Source: Actinomycetes bacterium
Lineage (GTDB): Bacteria > Actinomycetota > Acidimicrobiia > Acidimicrobiales > JAJYXR01
DNA: 64,000 nt
Reading direction: 5' to 3'
Assembly (NCBI GenBank): GCA_021801795.1
Contig: JAJYXR010000024.1
Coordinates: 21,041-85,040 of the forward strand
A program made the position numbers and the translations under genes. Shown here piece after piece: positions 35,585-43,885 of this stretch. Positions within the stretch are counted from its first letter, which is position 1. Each line of letters begins with the position of its first letter. The notes beneath the pieces were generated by a model. It had not been told where the DNA came from, searched no databases, and saw only the letters and a program-made list of their open reading frames with translations.

Positions 35585-35832
35585 CTAGATCGCCACTATG
35601 CGAACCTTGCTGTCGAGGCGACGGAGGTCGTCGGGGTCGCTGGTGACCACGGCGTGGCCCTGGCGGCGGGCGTTCAGGACCACGCTGGCGTCGATCGGGT
35701 CGTAGGTGCCGTGCTGCCCACCGAGCACGCCGGTGACTTTCGCCGTCGGTTCGCCAAGCGGTTGGACGGCGACGTTGGGTAGGCGCAGCGCCTGCGTGAG
35801 CCTGCGTGGGTGGTTCCGGTTCGGCACCCACC
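35585..35832 (-). pseudogene. PIN-domain (VapC-like) remnant joined to DUF4143 fragment
   Basis: The last 60 or so codons (VAVQPLGEPTAKV...DPIDASVVLNARRQGHAVVTSDPDDLRRL) are the C-terminal half of a PIN-domain toxin, with the DA-V and TSDP-DL segments. The first 13 codons (PNRNHPRRLTQA) come from a DUF4143 ATPase identical to the neighbour at 34314-34352. The N-terminal half of the PIN domain with its first catalytic Asp is gone. It is a chimera produced by deletion or recombination. Confidence 0.7.
35793..35831. repeat. 39-bp direct repeat, copy 2
   Basis: This is the partner of 34314-34352, with about two mismatches, fused to the PIN-domain remnant. Confidence 0.85.
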
Positions 35833-35858
35833 CTCCTCTCGCTCGCCCCGATGCTTGT

Positions 35859-37391
35859 TCAGGAAGAACCTGAAGGCACCGAGCTGACTGTCACCCCGAG
35901 CGACAGCTGCTCCGAGCCGCGCTGTATGGTAACCGAGACGCGCTCTCCGGCATGCAGGGTAAGCATCTCCCTGATGAGCGCCGAAGCGCTCGAGATCGGC
36001 ATGGCGTCCACCCGCGTTATCACGTCGCCGACCTGGATGCCTGCCTGGTAGGCCGGACCGCCGGGTATCACCTGTGCCACCAGGGCCCCGCTGTCCACCG
36101 AGAGGCCGTCTGCCTTTGCCACCGCGGGAGTCACCGTGGAGACGACCACTCCCAGATAGGCACCTCCAGGGTGAGGTGCCACCGGGCCCGTGCCGCCCCT
36201 GGCCAGCAGGGGTATCAACGGTTTCGCCGTGTCTATCGCGATCGCGAAGCCTATGTCCTGGGCAGGCGCGTTACCGCTCGGACTGGCCGCGACTGCGGTG
36301 TTTATGCCGATCACATGTCCCGCGGAGTCGACCAGGGGCCCGCCCGAGTTCCCCGGGTTTATCGCCGCGTCGGTCTGGATCAGGCCGAATAGGTGCTCCG
36401 GGGTGGAGGTGAGCGGGTCTACGGCAGACAGTTGGCGGTTCTCTGCCGAGATGATGCCCTCCGTAACCGTGGGGCCACCAGCCAGGGCCAGGGCGTTGCC
36501 GATGGCCAGCACACTGTCACCTACCTCAGCGCGAGCAGAGTTCCCCAGCACCACCGTCGGCAGGTCGCTCACACCCTCTATCTGCACCAGTGCCAGGTCG
36601 TCCGTGGGATCTGTGCCTATGACCTTGGCCGGCCTCGGCGTCGTCTGGCCATAGAGCGTAACCGTCACCGTCGAAGCACCGGCCACCACGTGGTTGTTCG
36701 TGAGGACCTCCCCTCCAGGCGTGATGATCATCCCCGTTCCCGCGCCCTCGACGAAGGACCCGCTGAAGAGGCTCTGACCCTGGAAGGTCTCCGTGTCGAT
36801 CGACACCACCGCCGGGAGGACCTTGGCCAGCACCTCCTGAACGTCGGCCGGATGAGCCAGCACACTGCGATTCGGGAAGAACTTCTCCACGATCGTCCTC
36901 TGGCTCGCACGGCCGACTGCAGCGCCGATCCCCGCGCCCACCAGCCCTCCCACCAGAGCTGCACAGACAGCTACGATCACCCACGTCCTCATACCCCGCG
37001 GGCTGGCCGGACGGTAAGCAGGCGGGCCTGCATAAGGTGGGTTACCTAGGGGTGGCATGGCACCCCAGCTGGGGGTCCTATAAGGCGGCCAGGCCGGAGG
37101 CCCACCTGGATAACCCCACTGGTAGCCGCTGGCCTGGCCCCACGAGGGGTTACCCGGTTGGCCGGGCGGGGGGCCGCTGGCCTGGCCCCACGAGGGGTTA
37201 CCCGGTTGGCCGGGCGGGGGGCCGCTGGCCTGGCCCCACGAGAGGTTACCCGGTTGGCCGGGCGGGGGGCCGCTGGCCTGGCCGTCAGCGCGGCCAGGAT
37301 GACTCAGACCGGGGGCAGTGCCTGGGGCACTGGCTGCAGACCCGACAGGAGATCCTGTCCCCTGCGGGTCCGCCGTCGGGGCGGCGCACAC
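35859..37391 (-). CDS. HtrA/DegP-like serine protease with PDZ domain
   Basis: This 510-residue protein has a Gly/Pro-rich cytoplasmic N-terminus, one membrane helix (TWVIVAVCAALVGGLVGAGIGAAVG), a trypsin-like protease domain with intact triad (His in TNNHVVAGA, Asp in TDDLALVQ, Ser in NPGNSGGPL) and a C-terminal PDZ domain. It should degrade or sense misfolded exported proteins. The N-terminus carries three copies of a 16-residue repeat. GTG start with TAGCAT 6 nt upstream. It is divergent from whiB. Confidence 0.92.
   Translation of the reverse strand: MCAAPTADPQGTGSPVGSAASAPGTAPGLSHPGRADGQASGPPPGQPGNLSWGQASGPPPGQPGNPSWGQASGPPPGQPGNPSWGQASGYQWGYPGGPPAWPPYRTPSWGAMPPLGNPPYAGPPAYRPASPRGMRTWVIVAVCAALVGGLVGAGIGAAVGRASQRTIVEKFFPNRSVLAHPADVQEVLAKVLPAVVSIDTETFQGQSLFSGSFVEGAGTGMIITPGGEVLTNNHVVAGASTVTVTLYGQTTPRPAKVIGTDPTDDLALVQIEGVSDLPTVVLGNSARAEVGDSVLAIGNALALAGGPTVTEGIISAENRQLSAVDPLTSTPEHLFGLIQTDAAINPGNSGGPLVDSAGHVIGINTAVAASPSGNAPAQDIGFAIAIDTAKPLIPLLARGGTGPVAPHPGGAYLGVVVSTVTPAVAKADGLSVDSGALVAQVIPGGPAYQAGIQVGDVITRVDAMPISSASALIREMLTLHAGERVSVTIQRGSEQLSLGVTVSSVPSGSS
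37131..37274. repeat. 48-bp x3 in-frame repeat in HtrA N-terminus
   Basis: Three 48-bp units encode GQASGPPPGQPGN(P/L)SW. The copies are almost identical at nucleotide level, implying recent expansion. Confidence 0.95.
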
Positions 37392-37403
37392 GACCCAATG
37401 CTA
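37392..37403 (-). promoter_or_regulatory. Predicted leaderless promoter, HtrA gene
   Basis: TAGCAT (37403-37398) followed by 6 nt and the GTG start on the minus strand. The surrounding ccTAGCATtggg also occurs upstream of ccmA at about 12148-12159. Confidence 0.5.
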
Positions 37404-37460
37404 GGTGGTACCGAGAGGCTCGTGCGCGGGTAAGGTGGGTGAGAGCACTGCGGAGGCGCT

Positions 37461-37709
37461 ATGGACACTGAATGGATGAGCAGAGGTAGGTGCAGGGACA
37501 TGGATCCTGCGATCTTCTTCCCGAACGACGGTGTAGGCGTCCAGGTCGCCCAGCGGATATGCGCAGAGTGCGCAGTGCGGGCCGAGTGCCTGGAATACGC
37601 CCTCGCGAACCGCGTGGACCATGGGGTGTGGGGCGGGTCCTCGGAACGGGAACGGCGCAGGCTGCTGAGGCAGCGCCGGCTGGCGAGGGCCAGAAGCTCC
37701 ACCAGCTGA
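37461..37709 (+). CDS. WhiB-family Fe-S transcription factor
   Basis: This 82-residue protein has the four cluster ligands Cys11, Cys34, Cys37 and Cys43 and the GVWGGSSERERR turn, followed by a basic DNA-binding tail. WhiB proteins bind a [4Fe-4S] cluster and act with the primary sigma factor. GGAGG lies 5 nt before the ATG. It is divergent from htrA. Confidence 0.95.
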   Translation: MDTEWMSRGRCRDMDPAIFFPNDGVGVQVAQRICAECAVRAECLEYALANRVDHGVWGGSSERERRRLLRQRRLARARSSTS

Positions 37710-37816
37710 ACCAGCTGGTGAGCCTGGGTGCCCTACCAGCTGAGCGACACGGTGTGGGCTGGGTGCCCTCTCGAGAGTTCTCGCGCCCTACTGCGAGCCT
37801 TCGGTGACGAAGCATC

Positions 37817-38635
37817 ATGACCCCCGAGACGCTCGAGTGCGTGGTGAACGTGAGCGAGGGACGCGACCTGGGACTCGTGGAGGAGATGGCCGGTTGCACC
37901 GGCAGCTCCCTTCTCGACGTCCACTCTGACCCCTTCCATAACCGGTCGGTCCTCACGCTCGGCGGACCAGAGGTCGAGGACGCAGCCAGGAGCCTTGCCC
38001 GGTGGGTCGTCGGCCATCTCGACCTGGGCAGCCACAGGGGGGTCCACCCCCGCATCGGGACATTGGACGTGGTCCCCTTCGTGCCGCTCGGTTCTGATGA
38101 CCTGGGGGAGGCTCTGGCAGCACGCGACCGGTTCGGTTCCTGGGCAGGCGAGGTGCTCGAGCTGCCCTGCTTCGTCTACGGACCAGAGCGCGAGCTGCCC
38201 GAGCTGCGCCGGGAGGCATTCGCCACGCTGGCGCCCGACTATGGCCCACCAACTGCCCACCCAAGGGCTGGCGGCTGTGCGGTGGGGGCAAGGGGGGTGC
38301 TGGTGGCCTATAACCTCTGGCTCAGCTCAACGGATCTGGCACTGGCCAGGTCTGTGGCATCCCGGATGCGCTCGCCCGCCATCAGGACGCTTGGCCTCGA
38401 CGTAGGAGGACATGCCCAGATCTCCTGTAACCTCACCGATCCGCTGCGGTTCGGACCGGCCGATGCCTACGACACTGCCGCGGGCCTACTCGCTGGCTCC
38501 GGAACCTCGATAGCGAGAGCAGAGCTGGTGGGGCTGGTCCCACACGCCGTGCTGAGCACGACCCCGCGCAGCCGATGGGACGAGCTGGGCATAGGCGAGG
38601 AGCGCACCATCGAGGAGCGCCTCGCACGGCGCTGA
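37817..38635 (+). CDS. Glutamate formimidoyltransferase-like protein
   Basis: This 272-residue protein matches the formiminotransferase domain of FtcD (CVVNVSEGRD at the start, DPFHNRSVLTLGG, HRGVHPRIGTLDVVPFVP, RTLGLDV). The enzyme moves the formimino group of formiminoglutamate to tetrahydrofolate in histidine degradation. No cyclodeaminase domain is fused and no other hut gene is nearby, so the physiological substrate is open. Confidence 0.87.
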   Translation: MTPETLECVVNVSEGRDLGLVEEMAGCTGSSLLDVHSDPFHNRSVLTLGGPEVEDAARSLARWVVGHLDLGSHRGVHPRIGTLDVVPFVPLGSDDLGEALAARDRFGSWAGEVLELPCFVYGPERELPELRREAFATLAPDYGPPTAHPRAGGCAVGARGVLVAYNLWLSSTDLALARSVASRMRSPAIRTLGLDVGGHAQISCNLTDPLRFGPADAYDTAAGLLAGSGTSIARAELVGLVPHAVLSTTPRSRWDELGIGEERTIEERLARR

Positions 38636-38637
38636 GT

Positions 38638-38690
38638 AGTTCAGGAAGCGCTGTGCAGTTCAGGAAGCGCTGTGCAGTTCAGGAAGCGCT
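38638..38690. repeat. 19-bp tandem repeat over whiB stop
   Basis: Two complete copies (38638-38656, 38657-38675) and 15 bp of a third lie at the 3' end of the second whiB. The third contains the stop and last codons, so the stop (TGA on the minus strand) is present in each copy. Confidence 0.93.
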
Positions 38691-38960
38691 GACCGAGCTG
38701 CGTTGGCCCATGGCGCGCGCCCTGCGGACCCTGCGGCGCTCGCGCTCGCTCATCCCACCCCAGATGCCGAACTTCTCACTGTTGGCAATGGCGTACTCGA
38801 GGCATTCCTGCTGTACCACACAGCCTCTGCACACCTCCTTCGCCTCACGCGTAGAAGCTCCGCGCTCGGGAAAGAACAGGTCTGGGTCCACCCCCATGCA
38901 GTTTGCCTTTAGCTGCCAGCTTCGCTCCTGGCGGCCGTAGAGCAGCGACACGATGTCCAC
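38679..38960 (-). CDS. WhiB-family Fe-S transcription factor (WhiB2/WhmD-like)
   Basis: This protein of about 93 residues has Cys21, Cys44, Cys47 and Cys53 (numbered from GTG 38960), the FGIWGGMSERERR turn and a basic tail. The sequence ERGASTREAKEVC resembles the WhiB2/WhmD group, which acts in cell division and septation. GTG 38960 is chosen because GGGGAGG ends 7 nt upstream; several in-frame GTGs lie further up to 38981. Confidence 0.93.
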   Translation of the reverse strand: MDIVSLLYGRQERSWQLKANCMGVDPDLFFPERGASTREAKEVCRGCVVQQECLEYAIANSEKFGIWGGMSERERRRVRRARAMGQRSSVSAS

Positions 38961-39128
38961 CGGCACGCCTCCCCTCACCACGTTGTGGCATCGATGTAGT
39001 TACAGGTGTGATACTTACAACCATGTCATCATGACGCATCAGCGGCCGGAGTGCAAGCAGAATTCGCGCTGATCCGTAGCCGGCGCCCACAGGGCGTGAT
39101 AGAATGTATGTTCTGATCCCGCGGGTGC

Positions 39129-41159
39129 TCAGGCGCCGCGGCGATGCCCGGAGCTCGTCCTGCGGCTCTCCAGGAAGTCGACGAGGACGTAGTCCCCCAG
39201 CGTGTCAGGGCTGGTGAAGAAGGCCCTGCCTCTGTTCAGCTTGGCCATCTGCTGGACGAAACCGTGGAGGCCCTGGTCGGGATCCAGCATGAAGGTGTTC
39301 ACGACGATACCCGCCCTGGTGCACCTGGCCACCTCTGCGAGCGTCGCGTAGATGGTCTCAGCGGTCGGGGGGTAGTGGAAGGACACCTCGTAGCCCTGGC
39401 CGCTGCTATCGGGAACCAGGTGAGCGGTGGGCTCTCCATCGGTCACCATCACGATCTGGCGTGTACCAGGCCTATGCGCGAGCATGCGGCGGGCCAGCAT
39501 GAGGCCGTGCTGCATGTTCGTCCCATAGACGAAGTCCCAGGACACCTGGGGCAACTCCTCGGGCGTGATCTCCCGCGCGACCTCCGAGAAGCCCACGATG
39601 CCGAGGAAGTCCCGCCTGAACCGGGTGCTGATGAGCGCGTGGAGGGCCATGGCCACCTTCTTCGCCGCCAGGAAGTTGTCCCGCATGGGCATCGACAGCG
39701 AGAGGTCCACCATGAGCACCGTCGATGCCTGGGTCAGCGCCTCCGTATGGGCGATCTCGAAGTCCTCTGGAGCCAGCCCTACGGGAACACCGGCCCCGTT
39801 GCGCGTAAGAGCGTTACGGACCGTCCGGTCGATGTCGAGACGGAACGGGTCCCCGGCCTCGTAGGGTCTGGTGGTTCCCTCTAGCTCATGGCCTGCCCCG
39901 GGCGAGTCACTCCGGTGGGATCCGGCACGGTAAGGAGGCATCCTCGCGAAGAGATCCCTGAGCGCCCCCTGGCCGATATGCCTTATGCCCCTCGCGGTTA
40001 GCGAGTAACGCCCCTCGCGCTGGGCTATCAGGCCGGCCTCCTCCAGCTCCGCTGCGAGCCTGGAGAGGTTCTCGATCGATCGCGCCGCATCGTTGCCCAG
40101 GTAGCGGCGTACCTGGTCCAGGTCCACCTCTGCCATGGCAGCCGGATTCCCCGCGGCGCGGAGGAAGGCTTCCAACTCCTCCATCTCGCCCAGCCTCCTG
40201 GCTGCGTCGGCGGCCTCGGAAAGGGTGGCAGGGTACGACCCCGAGAACCCATAAGACCTCTGCCAGCCGGCGTCGGGAAACGCCCGTCGGAGGTTCGCAG
40301 ACAGCCGGTCGACCTGCCAGCGCAGGTCGAGATCCTCGAAGAGCGCCGCTGCCAGAGCCTCGAGCTCGGCACGCTGCTCGGCCGACATCGAGGCCAGCGC
40401 AGCCTGGACTGCCGCCATCTGAGCTGCCATCTGCTCCAGCAGCTCGTCGAGCGAGCTGGGATTGCCCGGGAACATGTCGGAGAACCTCTCCATGAAATCC
40501 TCGAAGCTGGGGTCGATCTCCTCCCCACGCTCCCGCTGCTCGAGCATGCGGTTCAGCGCATCCAGGCACTCCCGCACCCTGGCCTGATGCTCTGGATCGG
40601 GGTCCGAGAGTGCTCCGGACATCTGGTCGAACCAGCTCTTGGCCACCTGATCCTTCAGGCGGCCCACCAGCTCCTCGAAGTGCTCGCGCGCCCGCTCGGA
40701 GGTGAACTCGTAGGCCTGAAGTCCCCTCAGCCTCCCCGCCAGGTCGGGCGCCAGGAGATCGAGCTGGAGCGAGCGCTCGGCCACCACCTCCTCGGTAACG
40801 GCAATGCGGCGCTCGTCACCTGATCTGCGGGCCTCGGCTGCCAGGTCCTCCAGGCCCGCTCGCTCCTCTGCCAGAACCTCGGCCAGCTCGGCCGCGACCT
40901 GCTCGTAGGCACCGCCGGCGTCGTAGCGCTCCAGCTCCTGCTCCCTGCGCCAGCGCAACCTCTCCATGAGCTCACGGAGTCCCTCCACCCGGGTCCCGTC
41001 GGGTAGGTCGAAGCCAGCGTTCATCAGTCGCCGGAGCGCAGCCTCGGGATCGCCGTGGTAGAGCAGGTCGTCGGATATCCTGCCGAACAGCCAGTCTGCC
41101 TCCGGGTCGAATCCGTCCTGCGTTCCGTCCCAGCGCCTATAGGAGAACCTGTCGCTCAC
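39129..41159 (-). CDS. VWA-domain protein paired with AAA+ chelatase-like ATPase
   Basis: The 676-residue protein has a long helical N-terminal region and a C-terminal von Willebrand A domain (about 450-660) with an intact MIDAS (DLSLSM, GTNMQHG, MVTDGEP). Paired with the upstream AAA+ gene it forms a MoxR/VWA or ChlI/ChlD-like system, which remodels protein or metal-insertion partners. No chelatase H subunit is nearby, so tetrapyrrole metallation is not supported. Exact partner unknown. Confidence 0.85.
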   Translation of the reverse strand: MSDRFSYRRWDGTQDGFDPEADWLFGRISDDLLYHGDPEAALRRLMNAGFDLPDGTRVEGLRELMERLRWRREQELERYDAGGAYEQVAAELAEVLAEERAGLEDLAAEARRSGDERRIAVTEEVVAERSLQLDLLAPDLAGRLRGLQAYEFTSERAREHFEELVGRLKDQVAKSWFDQMSGALSDPDPEHQARVRECLDALNRMLEQRERGEEIDPSFEDFMERFSDMFPGNPSSLDELLEQMAAQMAAVQAALASMSAEQRAELEALAAALFEDLDLRWQVDRLSANLRRAFPDAGWQRSYGFSGSYPATLSEAADAARRLGEMEELEAFLRAAGNPAAMAEVDLDQVRRYLGNDAARSIENLSRLAAELEEAGLIAQREGRYSLTARGIRHIGQGALRDLFARMPPYRAGSHRSDSPGAGHELEGTTRPYEAGDPFRLDIDRTVRNALTRNGAGVPVGLAPEDFEIAHTEALTQASTVLMVDLSLSMPMRDNFLAAKKVAMALHALISTRFRRDFLGIVGFSEVAREITPEELPQVSWDFVYGTNMQHGLMLARRMLAHRPGTRQIVMVTDGEPTAHLVPDSSGQGYEVSFHYPPTAETIYATLAEVARCTRAGIVVNTFMLDPDQGLHGFVQQMAKLNRGRAFFTSPDTLGDYVLVDFLESRRTSSGHRRGA

Positions 41160-41220
41160 CGGCTATCCACCGACCGGCCAGGCTCAGAGGTGCCGACCGG
41201 CTGAGCAGTGTTGGAGGACC

Positions 41221-42735
41221 TCATCGGCTCAGACGTCCCCTGTAGGTGGCTCGGGGTCCCGAGGCCTCCTTGTTCAGGCGCTTGGTCAGGTGCAGCCCTT
41301 CGAGCACCAGCTCGACAGCGCTGGCCACCACCGCTGGGTTCTCGCTCCTGGCAAGCGCCATCACCGGGGTCTGCAGGGCCTCCAGTGCCTCGAGGGCCTC
41401 CGCATAGGCCGACAGCTCCAGGTCATCTCCGGCATGGACCACCGTGGACTCCTCGAAGGAGCCAGGTATGGCCGCGACGGTCTCGGGGTCCACCAGGGAC
41501 CGGTACACCGAGAGGACCGCCGACGAGACGAGACCCTGCAGTATCCGCTCCTCACGCCCCTCTTCCAGGGCCTCGATCTCGACCTTCCCCTCCATGGAGG
41601 CAGAGAGCGCCTGGAGGTCCGACACACGAGGTGCCGCCTCGGTCTCCCCCAGGCGCAGGGCCCGCGCCAGAGCCACTGCCCCCAGGGTCTCGTAGTTCGC
41701 GATGCTCATCCTCACCGAGACCCCTGAGTGCTGGTTCAGGTGGGGGCTCTGGCGCGCGAGCTGAGATATCTCCGCCACGACTGCCGCCATGAACTCCGGC
41801 ATCTCCACCCTCGGCACACCAGCACCGGCCAGAGCAGGGCGCGCCTCGGCGCGAACGATCTCCAGCTCCGTCACCGCGTCGCGGGGATAGTGGGTCCGTA
41901 TCTGGGCTCCGAAACGATCCTTCAGGGGGGTGATTATCCGTCCCCGGTTCGTGTAGTCCTCGGGGTTCGCGGTGGCCACCAGCATCACGTCTACCGCCAG
42001 GCGGATCGCGAAGCCGCGTATCTGCACGTCGCGCTCCTCGAGTATGCCGAGCAGTCCCACCTGGATCCTCTCGGCCAGGTCGGGGAGCTCGTTCAGGATG
42101 AAGATCCCGCGGTTAGCCCGCGGCAGCAGCCCGAAGTGCATGGTGAGCTCATCGGACAGGTAGCGACCCTCTGCCACCTTTATGGGGTCGACCTCCCCGA
42201 TCAGATCTGCGATCGAGGTGTCCGGCGTGGCCAGCTTCTCGGCAAAGCGCTCCGACCTGTTGACCCAGCTTATCGGGGTGTCGTCTCCTGCGGCCTCGAC
42301 GAGGTCTCGGGCCTGGCGCGAGATGGGCCTGTAGGGATCGTCACGCATCTCGGACCCAGCCACCGCAGGCATCCACTCGTCGAGCAGGGACACCAGCGAG
42401 CGGGCTATGCGGGTCTTCGCCTGGCCCCGCTCGCCCAGCAGGATCACGTCATGACCGGCCAGCAGGGCATGCTCGAGCTGGGGAAGCACGCTGTGTTCGA
42501 AGCCGGCGACTCCGTCGACCAGAGCCCGTCCCTCGGCGATCCGCCTGGCCGCGTTGCGTCGCAGCTCCTCGTGCACCGGGACGGACTCCCATCCCGATCT
42601 GCGCAGCTCCCCGAGCGTAGAGGCCAGCCCTGCCGGGACGACCGTCCGCGTCCGAGCCGCGCCAGGGGGGTGGGAGTCAGCGGTACCTCCCTCTGCCAGG
42701 TCTGATCCTTCCATCTCGTCTGCGGATCTGGTCAC
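41221..42735 (-). CDS. AAA+ ATPase, magnesium chelatase ChlI-like/MoxR-like
   Basis: This 504-residue AAA+ protein has Walker A GERGQAKT, Walker B-type IFILNELPDL, sensor 1 VMLVATANPEDYTN and the RGRIITPLKDRFGAQI segment of ChlI-type ATPases. It lies 61 bp upstream of the VWA gene. GTG 42735 is supported by TAGCAT 6 nt upstream (leaderless). It probably drives conformational change of the VWA partner and a client. Confidence 0.87.
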   Translation of the reverse strand: MTRSADEMEGSDLAEGGTADSHPPGAARTRTVVPAGLASTLGELRRSGWESVPVHEELRRNAARRIAEGRALVDGVAGFEHSVLPQLEHALLAGHDVILLGERGQAKTRIARSLVSLLDEWMPAVAGSEMRDDPYRPISRQARDLVEAAGDDTPISWVNRSERFAEKLATPDTSIADLIGEVDPIKVAEGRYLSDELTMHFGLLPRANRGIFILNELPDLAERIQVGLLGILEERDVQIRGFAIRLAVDVMLVATANPEDYTNRGRIITPLKDRFGAQIRTHYPRDAVTELEIVRAEARPALAGAGVPRVEMPEFMAAVVAEISQLARQSPHLNQHSGVSVRMSIANYETLGAVALARALRLGETEAAPRVSDLQALSASMEGKVEIEALEEGREERILQGLVSSAVLSVYRSLVDPETVAAIPGSFEESTVVHAGDDLELSAYAEALEALEALQTPVMALARSENPAVVASAVELVLEGLHLTKRLNKEASGPRATYRGRLSR

Positions 42736-43036
42736 GAAGCGATGCTATGCCCGCCAGGCAGATAGCACCTACCGGGTCGGGACGGTCTCCCGGGTTTGGC
42801 GCGCGGGCGCCGAAGTGGAAAGATGATCCACCGTCAGCGCCTCGTGCCACGCTCCTGTCCTATGGTGGTCGTCGGCTCGGGTGCCGGCACCGTCCAGCGG
42901 TTCGCTCTACGCAGCGCGCCCGGGATGCTCGCGTGCGCGAGGAGCATGTAGGTCATGGAGGCAGGCAGGGGACACGTCCGCTGCCGGTGATCGGACAGGG
43001 TAGGAATCGAGCAGGAATGGACTGGGAGGAAATGGC
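42736..43036. promoter_or_regulatory. Divergent control region, AAA+/VWA pair and sdh operon
   Basis: About 300 bp with no supported gene. TAGCAT (42747-42742, minus) is the probable -10 of the AAA+ gene. The sdh side ends with GGAGGAAAT before the GTG of sdhC. No clear operator or riboswitch is visible. Confidence 0.45.
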
Positions 43037-43858
43037 GTGAGCACCTTGGAGGATGTGAAGCCGACGCCGGTCACCCTCGGCGGGACCCGGGGTGGCCCGG
43101 CAGTCCGTACCCTGAGACGCGACAGGTGGTGGGTGAGCCCTGCCGTCACGGTCGGGGTGCTTACTGCCTTCGTAGCTTACGCGACCTGGGCGGCGTTCCA
43201 AAACGCCAACTACTACGTCGGAGCGGCCATGCACCGCGACCTCATCTCCCCCTTCTACTCACCCTGCCTGGCCGAGAGCTGCGTACCGGGAAGTCACCCG
43301 GGCTTCGTCATCACCTGGTGGACGATATCGCCGGCAATCCTCATCCTCATCTTCCCCCTCGGGTTCCGGCTCACCTGCTACTACTACCGAAAGGCCTACT
43401 ACCGCGGGTTCTGGCAGTCACCCCCTGCCTGTGGAGTGGCCGACGGGCACGCGAGCTATTCGGGTGAGACGCGTTTCCCACTCATCCTCCAGAACGTGCA
43501 TCGCTACTTCTTCCTCTTCGGCCTCGTCTTCAACGTGATCCTCACCATCGACGCGGTGATGGCATTCCGCATGCCCGGTGAGGGTATCGGCGTATCCCTC
43601 GGCACCCTCGTGCTATGCGTGAACGCCGCGCTCCTGTGGATTTACACCTTGTCCTGTCACGCCTGCCGCCACCTCTGCGGCGGGAACCTAGACAAGTTCT
43701 CGAAGCACCCCATACGCCACCGCATCTGGAAAACCCTTTCCCCGCTCAACGCCCGGCACATGCTCTTCGCGTGGATGAGCCTCATATTCGTGGCTCTCAC
43801 CGATCTCTACGTTCGCCTGGTAGCAAGCGGAGTGTTCCACGACCCGAAGCTCTTCTGA
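43037..43858 (+). CDS. sdhC: Succinate dehydrogenase membrane anchor (Sdh1 type)
   Basis: This 273-residue protein has five membrane helices and candidate heme ligands in NVHRYFF, LSCHACRHLC and ARHMLFAW. The segment TCYYYRKAYYRGFWQSPPAC is characteristic of the mycobacterial Sdh1 anchor (Rv0249c, same length). A single five-helix anchor suggests a diheme type. GGAGG lies 8-9 nt before the GTG. It is first in an sdhCAB operon. Confidence 0.88.
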   Translation: MSTLEDVKPTPVTLGGTRGGPAVRTLRRDRWWVSPAVTVGVLTAFVAYATWAAFQNANYYVGAAMHRDLISPFYSPCLAESCVPGSHPGFVITWWTISPAILILIFPLGFRLTCYYYRKAYYRGFWQSPPACGVADGHASYSGETRFPLILQNVHRYFFLFGLVFNVILTIDAVMAFRMPGEGIGVSLGTLVLCVNAALLWIYTLSCHACRHLCGGNLDKFSKHPIRHRIWKTLSPLNARHMLFAWMSLIFVALTDLYVRLVASGVFHDPKLF

Positions 43859-43885
43859 GCTTCCCGAGGAGGACGACCTACCACC

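Noticed and set aside
39129..42735. Magnesium or cobalt chelatase for tetrapyrrole synthesis
   Set aside because: No H subunit or tetrapyrrole gene is nearby; the pair better fits a general AAA+/VWA system.
42747..43040. Plus-strand frame upstream of sdhC
   Set aside because: No similarity or ribosome binding site; it would overlap the sdhC start and leave no control region.
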